Shown in pieces: positions 9,398 through 18,387 of a stretch of DNA of 64,000 nucleotides. The DNA is taken from positions 62,001 to 126,000 of the forward strand of contig NZ_BBYF01000001.1 of the NCBI RefSeq assembly GCF_001894745.1, in the 5' to 3' direction. Under the pieces are notes generated by a model. That model saw only the letters and a program-made list of their open reading frames with translations. It did not search any database and had not been told where the DNA came from. The number at the start of each line of letters is the position of its first letter. Positions within the stretch are counted from its first letter, which is position 1. Position numbers and translations under genes: made by a program. This DNA is from Paenibacillus sp. NAIST15-1. Lineage in GTDB: Bacteria; Bacillota; Bacilli; Paenibacillales; Paenibacillaceae.

Positions 9398-9943
9398 CTA
9401 GGCGTTCAAGTTCTTATCTCCAGGCTTCCAATTGATTGGGCACAATCCGCCGGACTGCAACGCCTGCAGCACACGAAGCGTCTCCTCTACGCTGCGCCCT
9501 ACATTGTTATGGTTCACGACTTGATATTTCAGTTCGCCCTCTGGGTCAATAATGAACAAGCCACGCAGTGCAATGCCATCCTCTTCTATTAAGACGCCAT
9601 AGTCGCGTGCAACATTCTTCGTAATATCGGAGGCGAGCGGGAAGTTGATTTTGCCAAGACCATTCAGCTCTCTTGGTGTATTGATCCATGCTTTGTGGCT
9701 GTGGATGGAATCAACGGATACCCCTAGGATTTCCGTGTTCAATGCTTTGAACTCTTCCGCAGCTTCGCTCAATGCCGTTATCTCGGTCGGGCATACAAAT
9801 GTGAAATCGAGCGGGTAAAAGAAAAATACGAGCCATTTCTCCCGGTAATCCGACAAAGATGCTGCTCCAAATCCTTGTCCGTCACCTTTTGCAGTTTCCA
9901 TATTGAATTCTGGAGCAGGTCTGCCTACCAAACGTTCTGCCAA
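9398..9943 (-). CDS. 2-Cys peroxiredoxin (AhpC/Prx1 type)
   Basis: A 181-residue typical 2-Cys peroxiredoxin that reduces peroxides in the cytosol. The peroxidatic Cys51 is in the motif DFTFVCPTE and the resolving Cys near 168 in GLCPINWKPG. The length matches the AhpC class, though no AhpF reductase gene is adjacent, so thioredoxin or bacilliredoxin may recycle it. The TTG start at 9943 is eight bases after AGGAGG. It is monocistronic, between its own promoter (9975-10020) and the bidirectional terminator. The Prx family is often induced by peroxide; I see no perfect PerR box, but a striking inverted repeat flanks the promoter. Confidence 0.95.
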   Translation of the reverse strand: MAERLVGRPAPEFNMETAKGDGQGFGAASLSDYREKWLVFFFYPLDFTFVCPTEITALSEAAEEFKALNTEILGVSVDSIHSHKAWINTPRELNGLGKINFPLASDITKNVARDYGVLIEEDGIALRGLFIIDPEGELKYQVVNHNNVGRSVEETLRVLQALQSGGLCPINWKPGDKNLNA

Positions 9944-9974
9944 GCTAAATTCCTCCTAAGTACTAACTGAATTG

Positions 9975-10020
9975 GTGTCATTTATTATATCATTCTACCC
10001 GTTCGATTCAAAAATGACAC
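9975..10020 (-). promoter_or_regulatory. Peroxiredoxin promoter bracketed by a 9-bp inverted repeat
   Basis: On the minus strand TTGAAT (10011-10006) and TATAAT (9989-9984) are 16 bases apart. GTGTCATTT (9975-9983) and its complement AAATGACAC (10012-10020) abut the two hexamers exactly, so the repeat arms enclose the promoter core. A dimeric regulator could bind both arms, or the arms could pair in DNA looping. Confidence 0.65.
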
Positions 10021-10126
10021 GCCCCAAACCAACCTGCATGCAATCAACGGCTTACTGGAGCTATTGTCATCATATAGAGCTGATCATTCCCAGGAATGTC
10101 TGTCCAAAATGACTGGCAACAAAGCA

Positions 10127-10158
10127 AAGGCCAACTCATCCTTCTAAGAGTTGGCCTT
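10127..10158 (-). terminator. leuB terminator
   Basis: AAGGCCAACTC is repeated inverted (GAGTTGGCCTT) with a 10-base loop, followed on the minus strand by TTGCTTTG. It lies 12 bases past the leuB stop. Confidence 0.85.
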
Positions 10159-10170
10159 ATCATCATCCCA

Positions 10171-11250
10171 TTATTTTGTCATAGCTGCCACAATCAGATC
10201 GCCCATTGCTTCCGTTCCGATCGCCATAGACTTATCTGTAGCGATATCGCCTGTCCGATGTCCGCTATCCAGCACTTCCTTCACTGCATCTTCAATGGAT
10301 TGTGCCGCATCTTCATAGCCGAATGTCAATCGGAACATGAGAGCAACCGATAGAATGGTCGCAATTGGATTCGCAATTCCTTGCCCTGCAATATCCGGCG
10401 CCGAACCATGTACGGGCTCATACAGACCGAAGCTGCCTTCCCCTAAGGAAGCAGAGGATAGCATGCCGATAGAACCGGTGAGCATGGCTGCTTCATCACT
10501 TAAGATATCACCGAACATATTCTCGGTGACGATAACGTCGAAGCTAGCCGGACGACGCAGCAGCTGCATCGCGCAGTTATCCACCAATACATGCTCCAGC
10601 TCCACATCTGGATATTCAGGTGCAACGCGGTTCACCGTCTCTCTCCACAAGCGCGAAGTCTCAAGCACGTTCGCCTTATCTACCGAAGCCAGCTTCTTGC
10701 GGCGCTTCTGAGCAACCTCGAATGCTTGGCGTACAATGCGCTCGACTTCCTGTACATTGTAGACACAAGTATCAACGGCTTCCTGTCCATGTTCGCCCTC
10801 GCGGCGGAACTTCTCTCCGAAGTAAATCCCGCCTGTCAGTTCACGTACGACAATTAGATCCGTACCTTCAAGCACTTCAGGCTTCAATGTGGATGCATCC
10901 TTCAAACAGTCAAATACGACTGCAGGACGAATATTAGAGAATAAACCAAGCGCCTTGCGAATGCCAAGCAATCCTGTCTCAGGACGAAGCTCCTTCGGAT
11001 TGTTGTCCCACTTCGGCCCTCCAACTGCTCCTAACAGAACCGCATCTGCATCCTTGCATAGAGCCAGCGTCTCCTCAGGCAGCGGCGTTCCCTTCTCGTC
11101 TATCGCGACTCCCCCGAACAGTCCATGACTCGTCTCGAACGAATATCCGAAAAGTTCCTCCGTACGCTTCAATACCTTCTCCGCTTCTCTTACGACTTCC
11201 GGTCCGATTCCATCGCCAGCAACAATCGCTATCTTCTTCACTTCTGCCAT
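10171..11250 (-). CDS. leuB: 3-isopropylmalate dehydrogenase
   Basis: A 359-residue protein of the isocitrate/isopropylmalate dehydrogenase family. It oxidises and decarboxylates 3-isopropylmalate with NAD in leucine synthesis. The N-terminal GDGIGPEVV motif, the substrate-binding ELTGGIYFG and the metal/NAD region [11 protein letters not shown] and [12 protein letters not shown] are all present. I prefer ATG 11250 to the GTG at 11259 because AGGAG lies eight bases before the ATG and would overlap the GTG. The gene is alone here, 32 kb from leuA, whereas in many Bacillales it follows leuA in one operon; leuCD are not in the window. Confidence 0.96.
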   Translation of the reverse strand: MAEVKKIAIVAGDGIGPEVVREAEKVLKRTEELFGYSFETSHGLFGGVAIDEKGTPLPEETLALCKDADAVLLGAVGGPKWDNNPKELRPETGLLGIRKALGLFSNIRPAVVFDCLKDASTLKPEVLEGTDLIVVRELTGGIYFGEKFRREGEHGQEAVDTCVYNVQEVERIVRQAFEVAQKRRKKLASVDKANVLETSRLWRETVNRVAPEYPDVELEHVLVDNCAMQLLRRPASFDVIVTENMFGDILSDEAAMLTGSIGMLSSASLGEGSFGLYEPVHGSAPDIAGQGIANPIATILSVALMFRLTFGYEDAAQSIEDAVKEVLDSGHRTGDIATDKSMAIGTEAMGDLIVAAMTK

Positions 11251-11378
11251 GTCTGCCACTCCTCGTTCAAGTAATGTTATTCTTGTTGTATCACAAATGA
11301 ACGAGTCTGACTAAGATATAAAAGCTATTGTTTTTATAGGTAAAAACTATTAAAGGATCTTCCATGTCGTTCTTTGCA

Positions 11379-11996
11379 TTATTTGACTTTAAGCAAATAG
11401 CCCTTCGGATTGAAGGTCAGGAAAAATTTATGCTGGTTGCTATCAATGATAAATTGATCATTTTCCAACAGGAATTTTTGAACCGCCTCCATCGGCCCTG
11501 GCCCGAATGCAGGCATTATCGGATGGCCGTTAACCAGAGTATCCTCGACGATTAGATAACTGCCTTTGGTTACTAACTGGTTATATAAAGAGAGTTCTTG
11601 AAATACATGCTCTTCCGTATGCTCTGAATCTAGTATGACTAACACTACATCTTCAGGAGAAATTTGTTGTTTCACTTGATTGATGATCTCTGGCGAGATC
11701 GTATCCCCTAATAGATACGTAATTCTCTCATGTTGCGGGCGTGCTATTTCCACAATATCAATCGTAATTACCTTTCCCGATCCTAGCAAATCACACATAT
11801 GTGCTAAAAACAGAGCACTTCCGCCAAGGTTGGTTCCACATTCAACGATAACATCTGGCTTAACCCGAAATAATATTTCTTGATATAGAAATAAATCCAA
11901 CGGGCATTTATAAATGTGTTGTCCCATCCAATATGTGTTCATCCATACAAGACTATCATAATAATGAGAGGTAAAATCAGCAACGGTAGAGTTCAA
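11379..11996 (-). CDS. CmcI-family methyltransferase/hydroxylase-like protein
   Basis: A 205-residue protein of the CmcI (cephalosporin hydroxylase, rhamnosyl O-methyltransferase) family. The SAM-binding motif is VECGTNLGGSALFLA near residues 50-65, followed by the acidic turn VITIDIVE, and a DSEHTEEHVFQEL segment near 125 that is typical of the family. In surface-glycan loci such proteins usually O-methylate a sugar, so I infer that role. The TTG start at 11996 follows AAGGAG by eight bases. It diverges from the GT61 gene across 220 bases that hold a short GAATC/GATTC inverted repeat near 12076-12095 but no clear promoter. Confidence 0.8.
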   Translation of the reverse strand: MNSTVADFTSHYYDSLVWMNTYWMGQHIYKCPLDLFLYQEILFRVKPDVIVECGTNLGGSALFLAHMCDLLGSGKVITIDIVEIARPQHERITYLLGDTISPEIINQVKQQISPEDVVLVILDSEHTEEHVFQELSLYNQLVTKGSYLIVEDTLVNGHPIMPAFGPGPMEAVQKFLLENDQFIIDSNQHKFFLTFNPKGYLLKVK

Positions 11997-12216
11997 ATCA
12001 TCATCTCCTTATGTGCAGCCATGTAGATGTACGATTTCAATATATGAATACGGAAAAGGAAATGTGATAGGAATACGAATCTAATCTAGGATTCTTATAT
12101 AAACTCCGCAGAATTGTACTTTTCCATGTCATGATCTGCCGTCTCTTCTCATTCGAGAGAGCCATAGAATGAAATAACTAGCAAGAAACAAGTCTTTCAT
12201 AGGGAGGGAAGATGAG

Positions 12217-13308
12217 ATGTACACCATCCCCGATCAATACTATGGCCGAACCAAAGAGTGGGCGATTTCCTATGCGAATGAACACCGAATTCCAATCGAA
12301 GGGATTTACAAAGTGATTCACCCGCAAGAGACGCTCGCACTACGACCAACAAAGGGATTCGATCCTATGAGATGGCCGATAACATGCAACTATGAGGAAG
12401 CCTTCGTAGCTACCGTGCCGTACGGCCGTCTTGCTACGGGGAACTGCTATGTCATCACACCGGATAACAAACGCTTGCTCGATGTCGAATATTTTTACCC
12501 CTATGACATGTTATCACTTTCACCACCCGTCTACCAATCAGGTACGGTGGGCACTGTCGTATGGGGGTGGAATATTCCTGAGCTGGTGTTCACACAAGCC
12601 ATTTTCGGACATTGGTTTTTTGACATATTGCCGCGATTTCACTTGCTCCAGCAGAGCGGAATACCAATTGACAAATATGTCATCGGCAAACTAACGCATT
12701 CCTTCCAATATGAATCGTTGGACATGCTGGGTATCCCGCTTGAGCGGCTTATTCAGGCCGATCGAAATGAATTCCATATCATGGCCGAGAGACTTCTTGT
12801 CCCTGCAGTACCGTGGATGACAGGCAAAGGTCCTCGCTGGGCATATGAGTATATACGGAGACAACTGAAAGACAACCATCCGGTTCAGCCTATCAGCGGG
12901 TATGAACGAATTTACGTCAGTAGACAGGATGCTTTCGCTCGCTACGTGATCAATGAAGATGAGGTGCTAGAACTGTTGCATTCCAAAGGATTTACCAAAA
13001 TTGTGCTTACTCCGCTAACAACTGCTGAGAAGATCGCGATATACTCTTCTGCTCAAGCAGTCGTCGCCCCCTTCGGGAGCGGGAATATTAACTTTGCCTT
13101 CTGCAATCCCGGAACGAAGGTCATTGAACTGACGCCGCATACTGTTACGGACGATTACTTTTGGAAAATAAGCAATCATGCAGGGCTTGACTACTATGAA
13201 ATCATCTGCGACATTGAGTACCCTGCAAAGCCGGTCGGAGGTGCCGATAACTTGTATGTGGATGTGAATAAGCTGCGGCACGTGCTTCATCTGGCTGGAA
13301 TCGAATAG
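12217..13308 (+). CDS. GT61 family glycosyltransferase
   Basis: A 363-residue protein of the DUF563/GT61 type. The N-terminal half is variable; the family region begins around residue 115 (WGWNIPELVFTQAIFGHWF) and includes the F-G-S-G-x-x-N motif (APFGSGNINFAFCNPG, residues 283-300) and the following VIELTP strand that mark these inverting transferases. ATG 12217 follows AGGGAGGG. It starts the rightward part of the glycan island. Donor and acceptor sugars are unknown; GT61 members act on exopolysaccharides, spore coat glycans and capsules. A terminator at 13349-13371 follows. Confidence 0.85.
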   Translation: MYTIPDQYYGRTKEWAISYANEHRIPIEGIYKVIHPQETLALRPTKGFDPMRWPITCNYEEAFVATVPYGRLATGNCYVITPDNKRLLDVEYFYPYDMLSLSPPVYQSGTVGTVVWGWNIPELVFTQAIFGHWFFDILPRFHLLQQSGIPIDKYVIGKLTHSFQYESLDMLGIPLERLIQADRNEFHIMAERLLVPAVPWMTGKGPRWAYEYIRRQLKDNHPVQPISGYERIYVSRQDAFARYVINEDEVLELLHSKGFTKIVLTPLTTAEKIAIYSSAQAVVAPFGSGNINFAFCNPGTKVIELTPHTVTDDYFWKISNHAGLDYYEIICDIEYPAKPVGGADNLYVDVNKLRHVLHLAGIE

Positions 13309-13319
13309 GAGATGTTAAT

Positions 13320-13361
13320 ATGAGCCAGCTTAAACAGACTCTTGAATTAGCCGGGATATAA
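13320..13361 (+). CDS. Possible 13-residue peptide ORF between GT61 gene and its terminator
   Basis: ATG 13320 follows GGAGATGTT and opens a 13-codon frame (MSQLKQTLELAGI) that ends inside the terminator stem. The ribosome site is good, but the peptide may be a remnant or chance. It could modulate the terminator by ribosome occupancy. No family is recognisable. Confidence 0.25.
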   Translation: MSQLKQTLELAGI

Positions 13362-13371
13362 ACCCCCGGCT
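13349..13371 (+). terminator. Terminator after the GT61 gene
   Basis: AGCCGGG and CCCGGCT form a 7-bp stem with a 9-base loop, followed by TTCTTTATTTT. Confidence 0.75.
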
Positions 13372-13550
13372 TTCTTTATTTTGCAGGGATAGCCTTCTAT
13401 CGAATGCGGCCAGACTCTCCAACCTCTCTTTTGGCACGAACGTCTGCATTTCACCCATTTTAGACGCAATCATTTGTTATGCCTAAGTCGTCCCCCTCAC
13501 AATCATCATAATGTATCAGTACAGACTCTGTGGTCAGGAGGAAATGCTTC

Positions 13551-14192
13551 GTGTCAAGCAAGCAAAAGACTGTAATTATTGGTGCAGGCGGACATGCAAA
13601 AGTGATTATCGATATTTTGCAGCATGATTCATCGATAGAGATCATTGGATGTACGGACAAATCGGAGAAGCCACAGATTATGGGAATTCCCTTATTAGGC
13701 GATGATTCTATCTTGCCTACTTTATTCGCGGATGACATACGCCATGCCTTTGTAGCAATCGGAGACAACAAGTTGCGTTACAAAATAGCAGTTCAAGTAG
13801 AGAAGCTGGGCTTTACCCTGATCAATGCCATCAGCCCGTTCGCTTATGTTGCCCCCTCTTCACAGTTAGGATCAGGAATTGCGATCATGCACAACGCGGT
13901 CATAAATTCAGAAGCTCAAGTCCATCACTACGCAGTCATTAACACAGGTGCCACAATCGATCATGAATCCGTGATAGAGCGAGCGTGTCATATTGCTCCT
14001 GGCACCACACTCTCTGGGAATGTACATGTTAAAGAAGGAAGCTTTCTCGGCACAGGCTCCAAAGTAATCGACGGGGTTACCATTGGAGCATGGTCTATTT
14101 TGGGGGCTGGTTCTGTTGCCATTCGCAATATTCCAGAATCCTGTGTTGCTGTTGGGGTTCCAGCTCGCGTCATTAAGCAGATTCACATTTAA
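13551..14192 (+). CDS. NeuD/PglD-like sugar O/N-acetyltransferase
   Basis: A 213-residue protein. The N-terminus has a Rossmann-like KTVIIGAGGHAKVIIDIL segment, and the C-terminal half is a left-handed beta helix of hexapeptide repeats ending in the catalytic loop and GVPARVIK; this is the NeuD/PglD architecture. PglD acetylates UDP-4-amino sugars at the 4-amino group using acetyl-CoA. GTG 13551 is chosen because AGGAGG at 13535-13541 is placed for it; the longer frame from GTG 13530 overlaps that ribosome site. A gene for a DegT/PglE-type aminotransferase follows after 40 bases, so the pair probably makes an acylated amino sugar. Confidence 0.85.
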   Translation: MSSKQKTVIIGAGGHAKVIIDILQHDSSIEIIGCTDKSEKPQIMGIPLLGDDSILPTLFADDIRHAFVAIGDNKLRYKIAVQVEKLGFTLINAISPFAYVAPSSQLGSGIAIMHNAVINSEAQVHHYAVINTGATIDHESVIERACHIAPGTTLSGNVHVKEGSFLGTGSKVIDGVTIGAWSILGAGSVAIRNIPESCVAVGVPARVIKQIHI

Positions 14193-14232
14193 ATCGAGCT
14201 AATTGCAGACATGAATGTTGGAGGGAAATAAC

Positions 14233-15339
14233 ATGAACAAATACTACCCTATAGCAACCCCTGTCTTGAATGGAAATGAAACGAAATATGTGCTGGATTG
14301 TTTGAATACGACCTGGATCTCTTCCAACGGCCCCTATCTGGATCAATTCGAGCAGCAATTCGCTGCCTTCTGCCAATCGAAGCATGCAATCGCCTGCAGC
14401 AATGGAACAACAGCACTGCATCTTGCCCTGCTTGCTCATGATGTCGGGCCAGGTGACGAAGTCATCGTACCTACACTTACGTTCGTTGCGACAGCAAATG
14501 CGGTGACGTATTGCGGCGCACTACCTGTATTCGTTGACGTTGAAGCCGATACGTGGAACATGGACATTCGAGCAATCGAGCAAAAAATCACTTCCCGTAC
14601 GAAGGGCATTATCGCGGTACATCTATATGGGCATCCCGCCGACATGGATCCAATCATGGAGATTGCTCATAAATATGATCTGTTTGTCATTGAAGATGCT
14701 GCTGAAGCGATTGGGGCGCAGTACAAAGGGAGAATGGCAGGAGCGCTGGGACATACAGCGACATTCAGCCTATTCGGCAATAAAGTCATTACAACTGGGG
14801 AAGGCGGTGTTGTCACCACAGACAACGAAGCCATTGCGGAGAAAATAAGATTGCTGCGAGGCCAAGGGATAGATAAGAACAAAAAGTATTGGCATCCGGT
14901 CATCGGTTACAACTATCGGATGACGAATATTCAAGCCGCTATCGGATGCGCCCAACTGGAGAAGGTTGAGTGGCATATTCGAGAGCGAATTCGGGTAGCA
15001 ATGCATTATTATGATTACTTGCAGCATGACAGCAGACTGACACTGCCTGTACAACGAATATGGGCCAAAAATGTATTCTGGATGTTCAGTATTGTGTTGA
15101 ACGGCCGTTCCGAGCAGCAGCGAGATCATGTCATGCAGCAACTGAAGGACAAAGGAATTGAAACCCGGCCATTCTTCTATCCGATGCACATCCTTCCTCC
15201 CTATCGCGATGGTCAGCTGTATGAAGAATATCCGATCGCCAACCGAATTGCATCGCAAGGCATGAATCTTCCCAGCCACGGCGAATTAACCAAACAGGAT
15301 ATTCAGTATATCTGCCAATCCCTGCAAGACATACTGTGA
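14233..15339 (+). CDS. DegT/DnrJ/EryC1/StrS sugar aminotransferase
   Basis: A 368-residue PLP-dependent nucleotide-sugar aminotransferase. The PLP Lys is Lys184 in FGNKVITTGEGG; the N-terminal loop NGTTALHLAL and the GDEVIVPTLTF motif contact PLP and substrate; EDAAEAIGA holds the ring. Homologues convert 4-keto-sugars to 4-amino-sugars such as perosamine or bacillosamine precursors. ATG 14233 follows GGAGGG by seven bases; the ATG at 14215 lacks a site. It is coupled with the NeuD-like gene upstream. No 4,6-dehydratase gene is in the window, so the keto substrate must be supplied from elsewhere. Confidence 0.9.
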   Translation: MNKYYPIATPVLNGNETKYVLDCLNTTWISSNGPYLDQFEQQFAAFCQSKHAIACSNGTTALHLALLAHDVGPGDEVIVPTLTFVATANAVTYCGALPVFVDVEADTWNMDIRAIEQKITSRTKGIIAVHLYGHPADMDPIMEIAHKYDLFVIEDAAEAIGAQYKGRMAGALGHTATFSLFGNKVITTGEGGVVTTDNEAIAEKIRLLRGQGIDKNKKYWHPVIGYNYRMTNIQAAIGCAQLEKVEWHIRERIRVAMHYYDYLQHDSRLTLPVQRIWAKNVFWMFSIVLNGRSEQQRDHVMQQLKDKGIETRPFFYPMHILPPYRDGQLYEEYPIANRIASQGMNLPSHGELTKQDIQYICQSLQDIL

Positions 15340-15370
15340 CGAACAAATGAGCTGTTAGGAGGAGACATTA

Positions 15371-17062
15371 TTGGATCTGCAATATCGACTCATCCATTTC
15401 ATACAAGCAATCTGGAGGCAGGATGGTCAACATTTCATCACCGAGCTGTTTCGACAGTTCCTTAACCGCGAACCAGGAGCGGTAGAGAGTCAGCACTATA
15501 TGAGACTGTTGACTTCTCGGCAGACCAAACTAGGTATTATCGAGCGAGTCATGTGCAGTGAGGAGGCAGAGCAGAACTACCTTAGGCCCCCTACAAGTTT
15601 TATTCCTACTCAAGCTGTTTCCGCTGCTGGTCTTATTCGGCGATTTTACGCAGCAGAGCCCTTTTTTTTCGTCCATTCTTTATATGATGAACTGTTGTGC
15701 CGCAATCCAGACTCACAGGGCTTGCGAGGCCATTTGAAGGGATTAATGGCCAAACATAGTAAGAAACTAATGCTTCGGCAATTTTTGAATACCACAGAAT
15801 TTCAACAATTGCTTGCACATCCGCATCCACCGTTGAAATCGGATCCCAACGCTTCTTCTAGTCTAACAGCATTCCCGCGAACTGTTCAGCATATTGGGAT
15901 TTTCTTAGCTTATCCGCACCCGCTAGCCATGGATGGTGAAGGAATTGGCCGCTTCCTCTATCGGCTTACGAGAGGAATGTTGTCCAACTTTCCACACGTG
16001 CACATTCATATTGCTGCTACTGGCTATAATTACGCCGATGCAGAACAGTCTTTCTCACCGTTAAGACCAATGTTTCCGGGCAGAGTTCATATCCACCATT
16101 CCAATAATGTAGAGCATTTCAATACGAATGTACCCGCTGAGATATGGATCGTCCCCATTATCTCGCTCGATTTGGCCATGTTTTTAAAAAAGCCGTATAT
16201 TTTATGTCTGCATGATCTCGTTCATCATCAGTTTAAAGAGCTTTATTTCTCTACCTACCCAGAATTTTGTCACCGTGTGGATCGAAATGGCTATTATATT
16301 TTGCATAAAGCCGCGGCGGTTGTATCGAACTCGAATTATGTACGAACTCACCATGCAATTGGCATTGCTGGGCTGCCTGCACACAAAACGCATGTCATCC
16401 GACTTGCTCCACCTAGTGACGAGTATCAAACCTTTTCATTTATGGATCAGCAGCATTTTAGAGCGAAATATCAGCTTCATCATGAATATATCGTATTTCC
16501 AACCGTACTTCGCCTTCACAAAAATTTCGAGCGGCTTCTTGCTGCATTTATTCAATTCCGATTAACGATAGACGGATACCATTCGCGTCTGCGACTCGTC
16601 TTCACTGATCAATTGTCCAGCAGTCCAAAAGAAGCCGATGTCATGCGCATGCTGCATCATGTTCAAGATCCTGAAATTTTAAATAGTCTCATGTTCATCG
16701 GCAGAATTCCGACCTCCGACATGCCTTCTCTCTACAAATATGCAATCGGCACAATCGTGCCTACCTTGTTTGAAGGCAGCTGTCCTTTCCCTATTCTTGA
16801 ATCCTTAACAGTAGGAACACCTGTCGCTGCGGCCAATCTAGAGGTGACGAACGAAATTATTCCCAATATGAGCGCCTTCCTGGCCTTCAATCCATACTCC
16901 GTAGACGAGATCGAAGCCAGTCTTCGCGCTCTATGGGTATATCGCCATACCTTAGTGCCAGGACAACAGGCAGTGATTCAAGGAGCAATGCAGCGAAGCT
17001 GGTCGGATGTTGCGAACGAATACTACGCCCTTCTCCAACATGTTATATCGAACCCGGTCTAA
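15371..17062 (+). CDS. DUF4214-GT4 glycosyltransferase
   Basis: A 563-residue protein. Residues 15-75 and about 90-145 are two DUF4214-like helical repeats (ELFRQFLNREPGAVESQHYM and ELLCRNPDSQG motifs), which occur at the N-terminus of other surface-glycan enzymes. From about 175 to the end is a GT4 glycosyltransferase with a Gly-rich first motif (DGEGIGRFLYRL) and donor motif EGSCPFPILE. TTG 15371 follows AGGAGG by eight bases. It ends in a convergent overlap with the next gene: its TAA and the opposing TAG overlap at 17059-17062, leaving no room for a terminator. Donor and acceptor unknown. Confidence 0.85.
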   Translation: MDLQYRLIHFIQAIWRQDGQHFITELFRQFLNREPGAVESQHYMRLLTSRQTKLGIIERVMCSEEAEQNYLRPPTSFIPTQAVSAAGLIRRFYAAEPFFFVHSLYDELLCRNPDSQGLRGHLKGLMAKHSKKLMLRQFLNTTEFQQLLAHPHPPLKSDPNASSSLTAFPRTVQHIGIFLAYPHPLAMDGEGIGRFLYRLTRGMLSNFPHVHIHIAATGYNYADAEQSFSPLRPMFPGRVHIHHSNNVEHFNTNVPAEIWIVPIISLDLAMFLKKPYILCLHDLVHHQFKELYFSTYPEFCHRVDRNGYYILHKAAAVVSNSNYVRTHHAIGIAGLPAHKTHVIRLAPPSDEYQTFSFMDQQHFRAKYQLHHEYIVFPTVLRLHKNFERLLAAFIQFRLTIDGYHSRLRLVFTDQLSSSPKEADVMRMLHHVQDPEILNSLMFIGRIPTSDMPSLYKYAIGTIVPTLFEGSCPFPILESLTVGTPVAAANLEVTNEIIPNMSAFLAFNPYSVDEIEASLRALWVYRHTLVPGQQAVIQGAMQRSWSDVANEYYALLQHVISNPV

Positions 17063-18234
17063 ATCATGCCGTAATATTTCAAATAGGCAACACGGAAGAC
17101 ATGAATATATTGGCTTGCAATATAATCCCACGTGTCTGTTGGATCATTCATGCCTTGCACAGCAGACGATTTGTAATGACTGGAATGTTCAAAAAATAAA
17201 TTCAGTGCTTGTGCGATGGAATCAGGGGATTCCGGATCGAACCAGATGATCTCCGCGCTATGTCTTGCCATATGCTCTCTCATCACAGGAATATCCGAGC
17301 ACAGCACCGGTACACCAAGACGCAGCGCTTCTTCTACGGGGTAGCTTCCTCCCCCCTCCGACATGCTCGGCATAATAAGTGCTTGCGCGTTGCGAACTAG
17401 AGGAATCACGTTAGAGTCATGAATGAACCCCAGCGGATAGATGTCTGCATCCAAGCGAAGCCCTGTCCTTGATAATAAAGAAATCAGCGTAGGCACATAC
17501 ATTTGTTCCGGCCATTGTGGAGGGACAACTCGCAGCAATTCTGTATGATGTCCAAACAGTACGAGCGGGACTTTGTTAACTGCGGTGCACCTGGAATATC
17601 CCAACAGCAGATTATAGTGATTTTTGTGCGGAGATATATTACTTGGGTAGACCACATATTGCGGCGGGAGACGGACGGCCACATCAGGGCTCACGTTATC
17701 GCTGACGAGATGACTTATCGGATCTGCTGGCAGTATGGCGTGCGGAATAATGGTCGCGCTGTTGCCTACCTCTCCGAAATGATGGAGCAGCCTAGTCTGT
17801 ACATGGCGTGAGGATACGACAATTGAGGTCATGTTACTAAGCCATTCCTTCGCTTCCCGCCAAGCCTGCTCAATAACGGCGCCTGACACATAGGGTGGTA
17901 CAAAGTCAAAGACAGTTGCATCATGAAAGGTGCATATCGTCGGAAGATCTACCTTCACATAAGCAGGCCCATGCGGCCAGAAGAAATACACAACATGGCA
18001 ATCTGCTAACAGCACCCTCGCTTCTGGCGATTGAATGCTTCCGTTAAAATACACAATGTCGATATTCGGGTAGCTGACCGTATCGGTTCTCTCTTTGAAC
18101 TTCGTGTCAGGTGCAATGACTAATCGTACGAGATCAATATCAACCTGCCGAGCCATCGCAGGCAGCATATTCGATAGCAATCTTGCTCCGCCGCCTGCCG
18201 ATATCATATTCGCGCACCATATCATAATTCTCAT
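17059..18234 (-). CDS. GT4 family glycosyltransferase
   Basis: A 391-residue GT4 retaining glycosyltransferase. The N-terminal acceptor-side loop is AGGGARLL; the C-terminal donor site is SMSEGGGSYPVEEALRLG followed by GVPVLCSDIPVMREHM. Between them is a PSNISPHKNHYNLLLGY segment typical of GT4 members that act in polysaccharide clusters. ATG 18234 follows GAGGGAG by eight bases and is preferred to GTG 18243, which would overlap that site. It is convergent with the DUF4214-GT4 gene and divergent from the GT4 gene at 18388. The sugar it transfers is unknown. Confidence 0.85.
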   Translation of the reverse strand: MRIMIWCANMISAGGGARLLSNMLPAMARQVDIDLVRLVIAPDTKFKERTDTVSYPNIDIVYFNGSIQSPEARVLLADCHVVYFFWPHGPAYVKVDLPTICTFHDATVFDFVPPYVSGAVIEQAWREAKEWLSNMTSIVVSSRHVQTRLLHHFGEVGNSATIIPHAILPADPISHLVSDNVSPDVAVRLPPQYVVYPSNISPHKNHYNLLLGYSRCTAVNKVPLVLFGHHTELLRVVPPQWPEQMYVPTLISLLSRTGLRLDADIYPLGFIHDSNVIPLVRNAQALIMPSMSEGGGSYPVEEALRLGVPVLCSDIPVMREHMARHSAEIIWFDPESPDSIAQALNLFFEHSSHYKSSAVQGMNDPTDTWDYIASQYIHVFRVAYLKYYGMI

Positions 18235-18387
18235 TATCCACACTCCCTCGGAAGCGATATCTTGTTGAACGCAGCAATCAGTTAATCCTTATGCTGCATT
18301 CTGCACTAAGATTCGTGGGAGTAGCCGTGACGCATGAAGCATGCTTCCGAGTACAATAACGATAGCTAGATTGGAGGGAATATTAGG

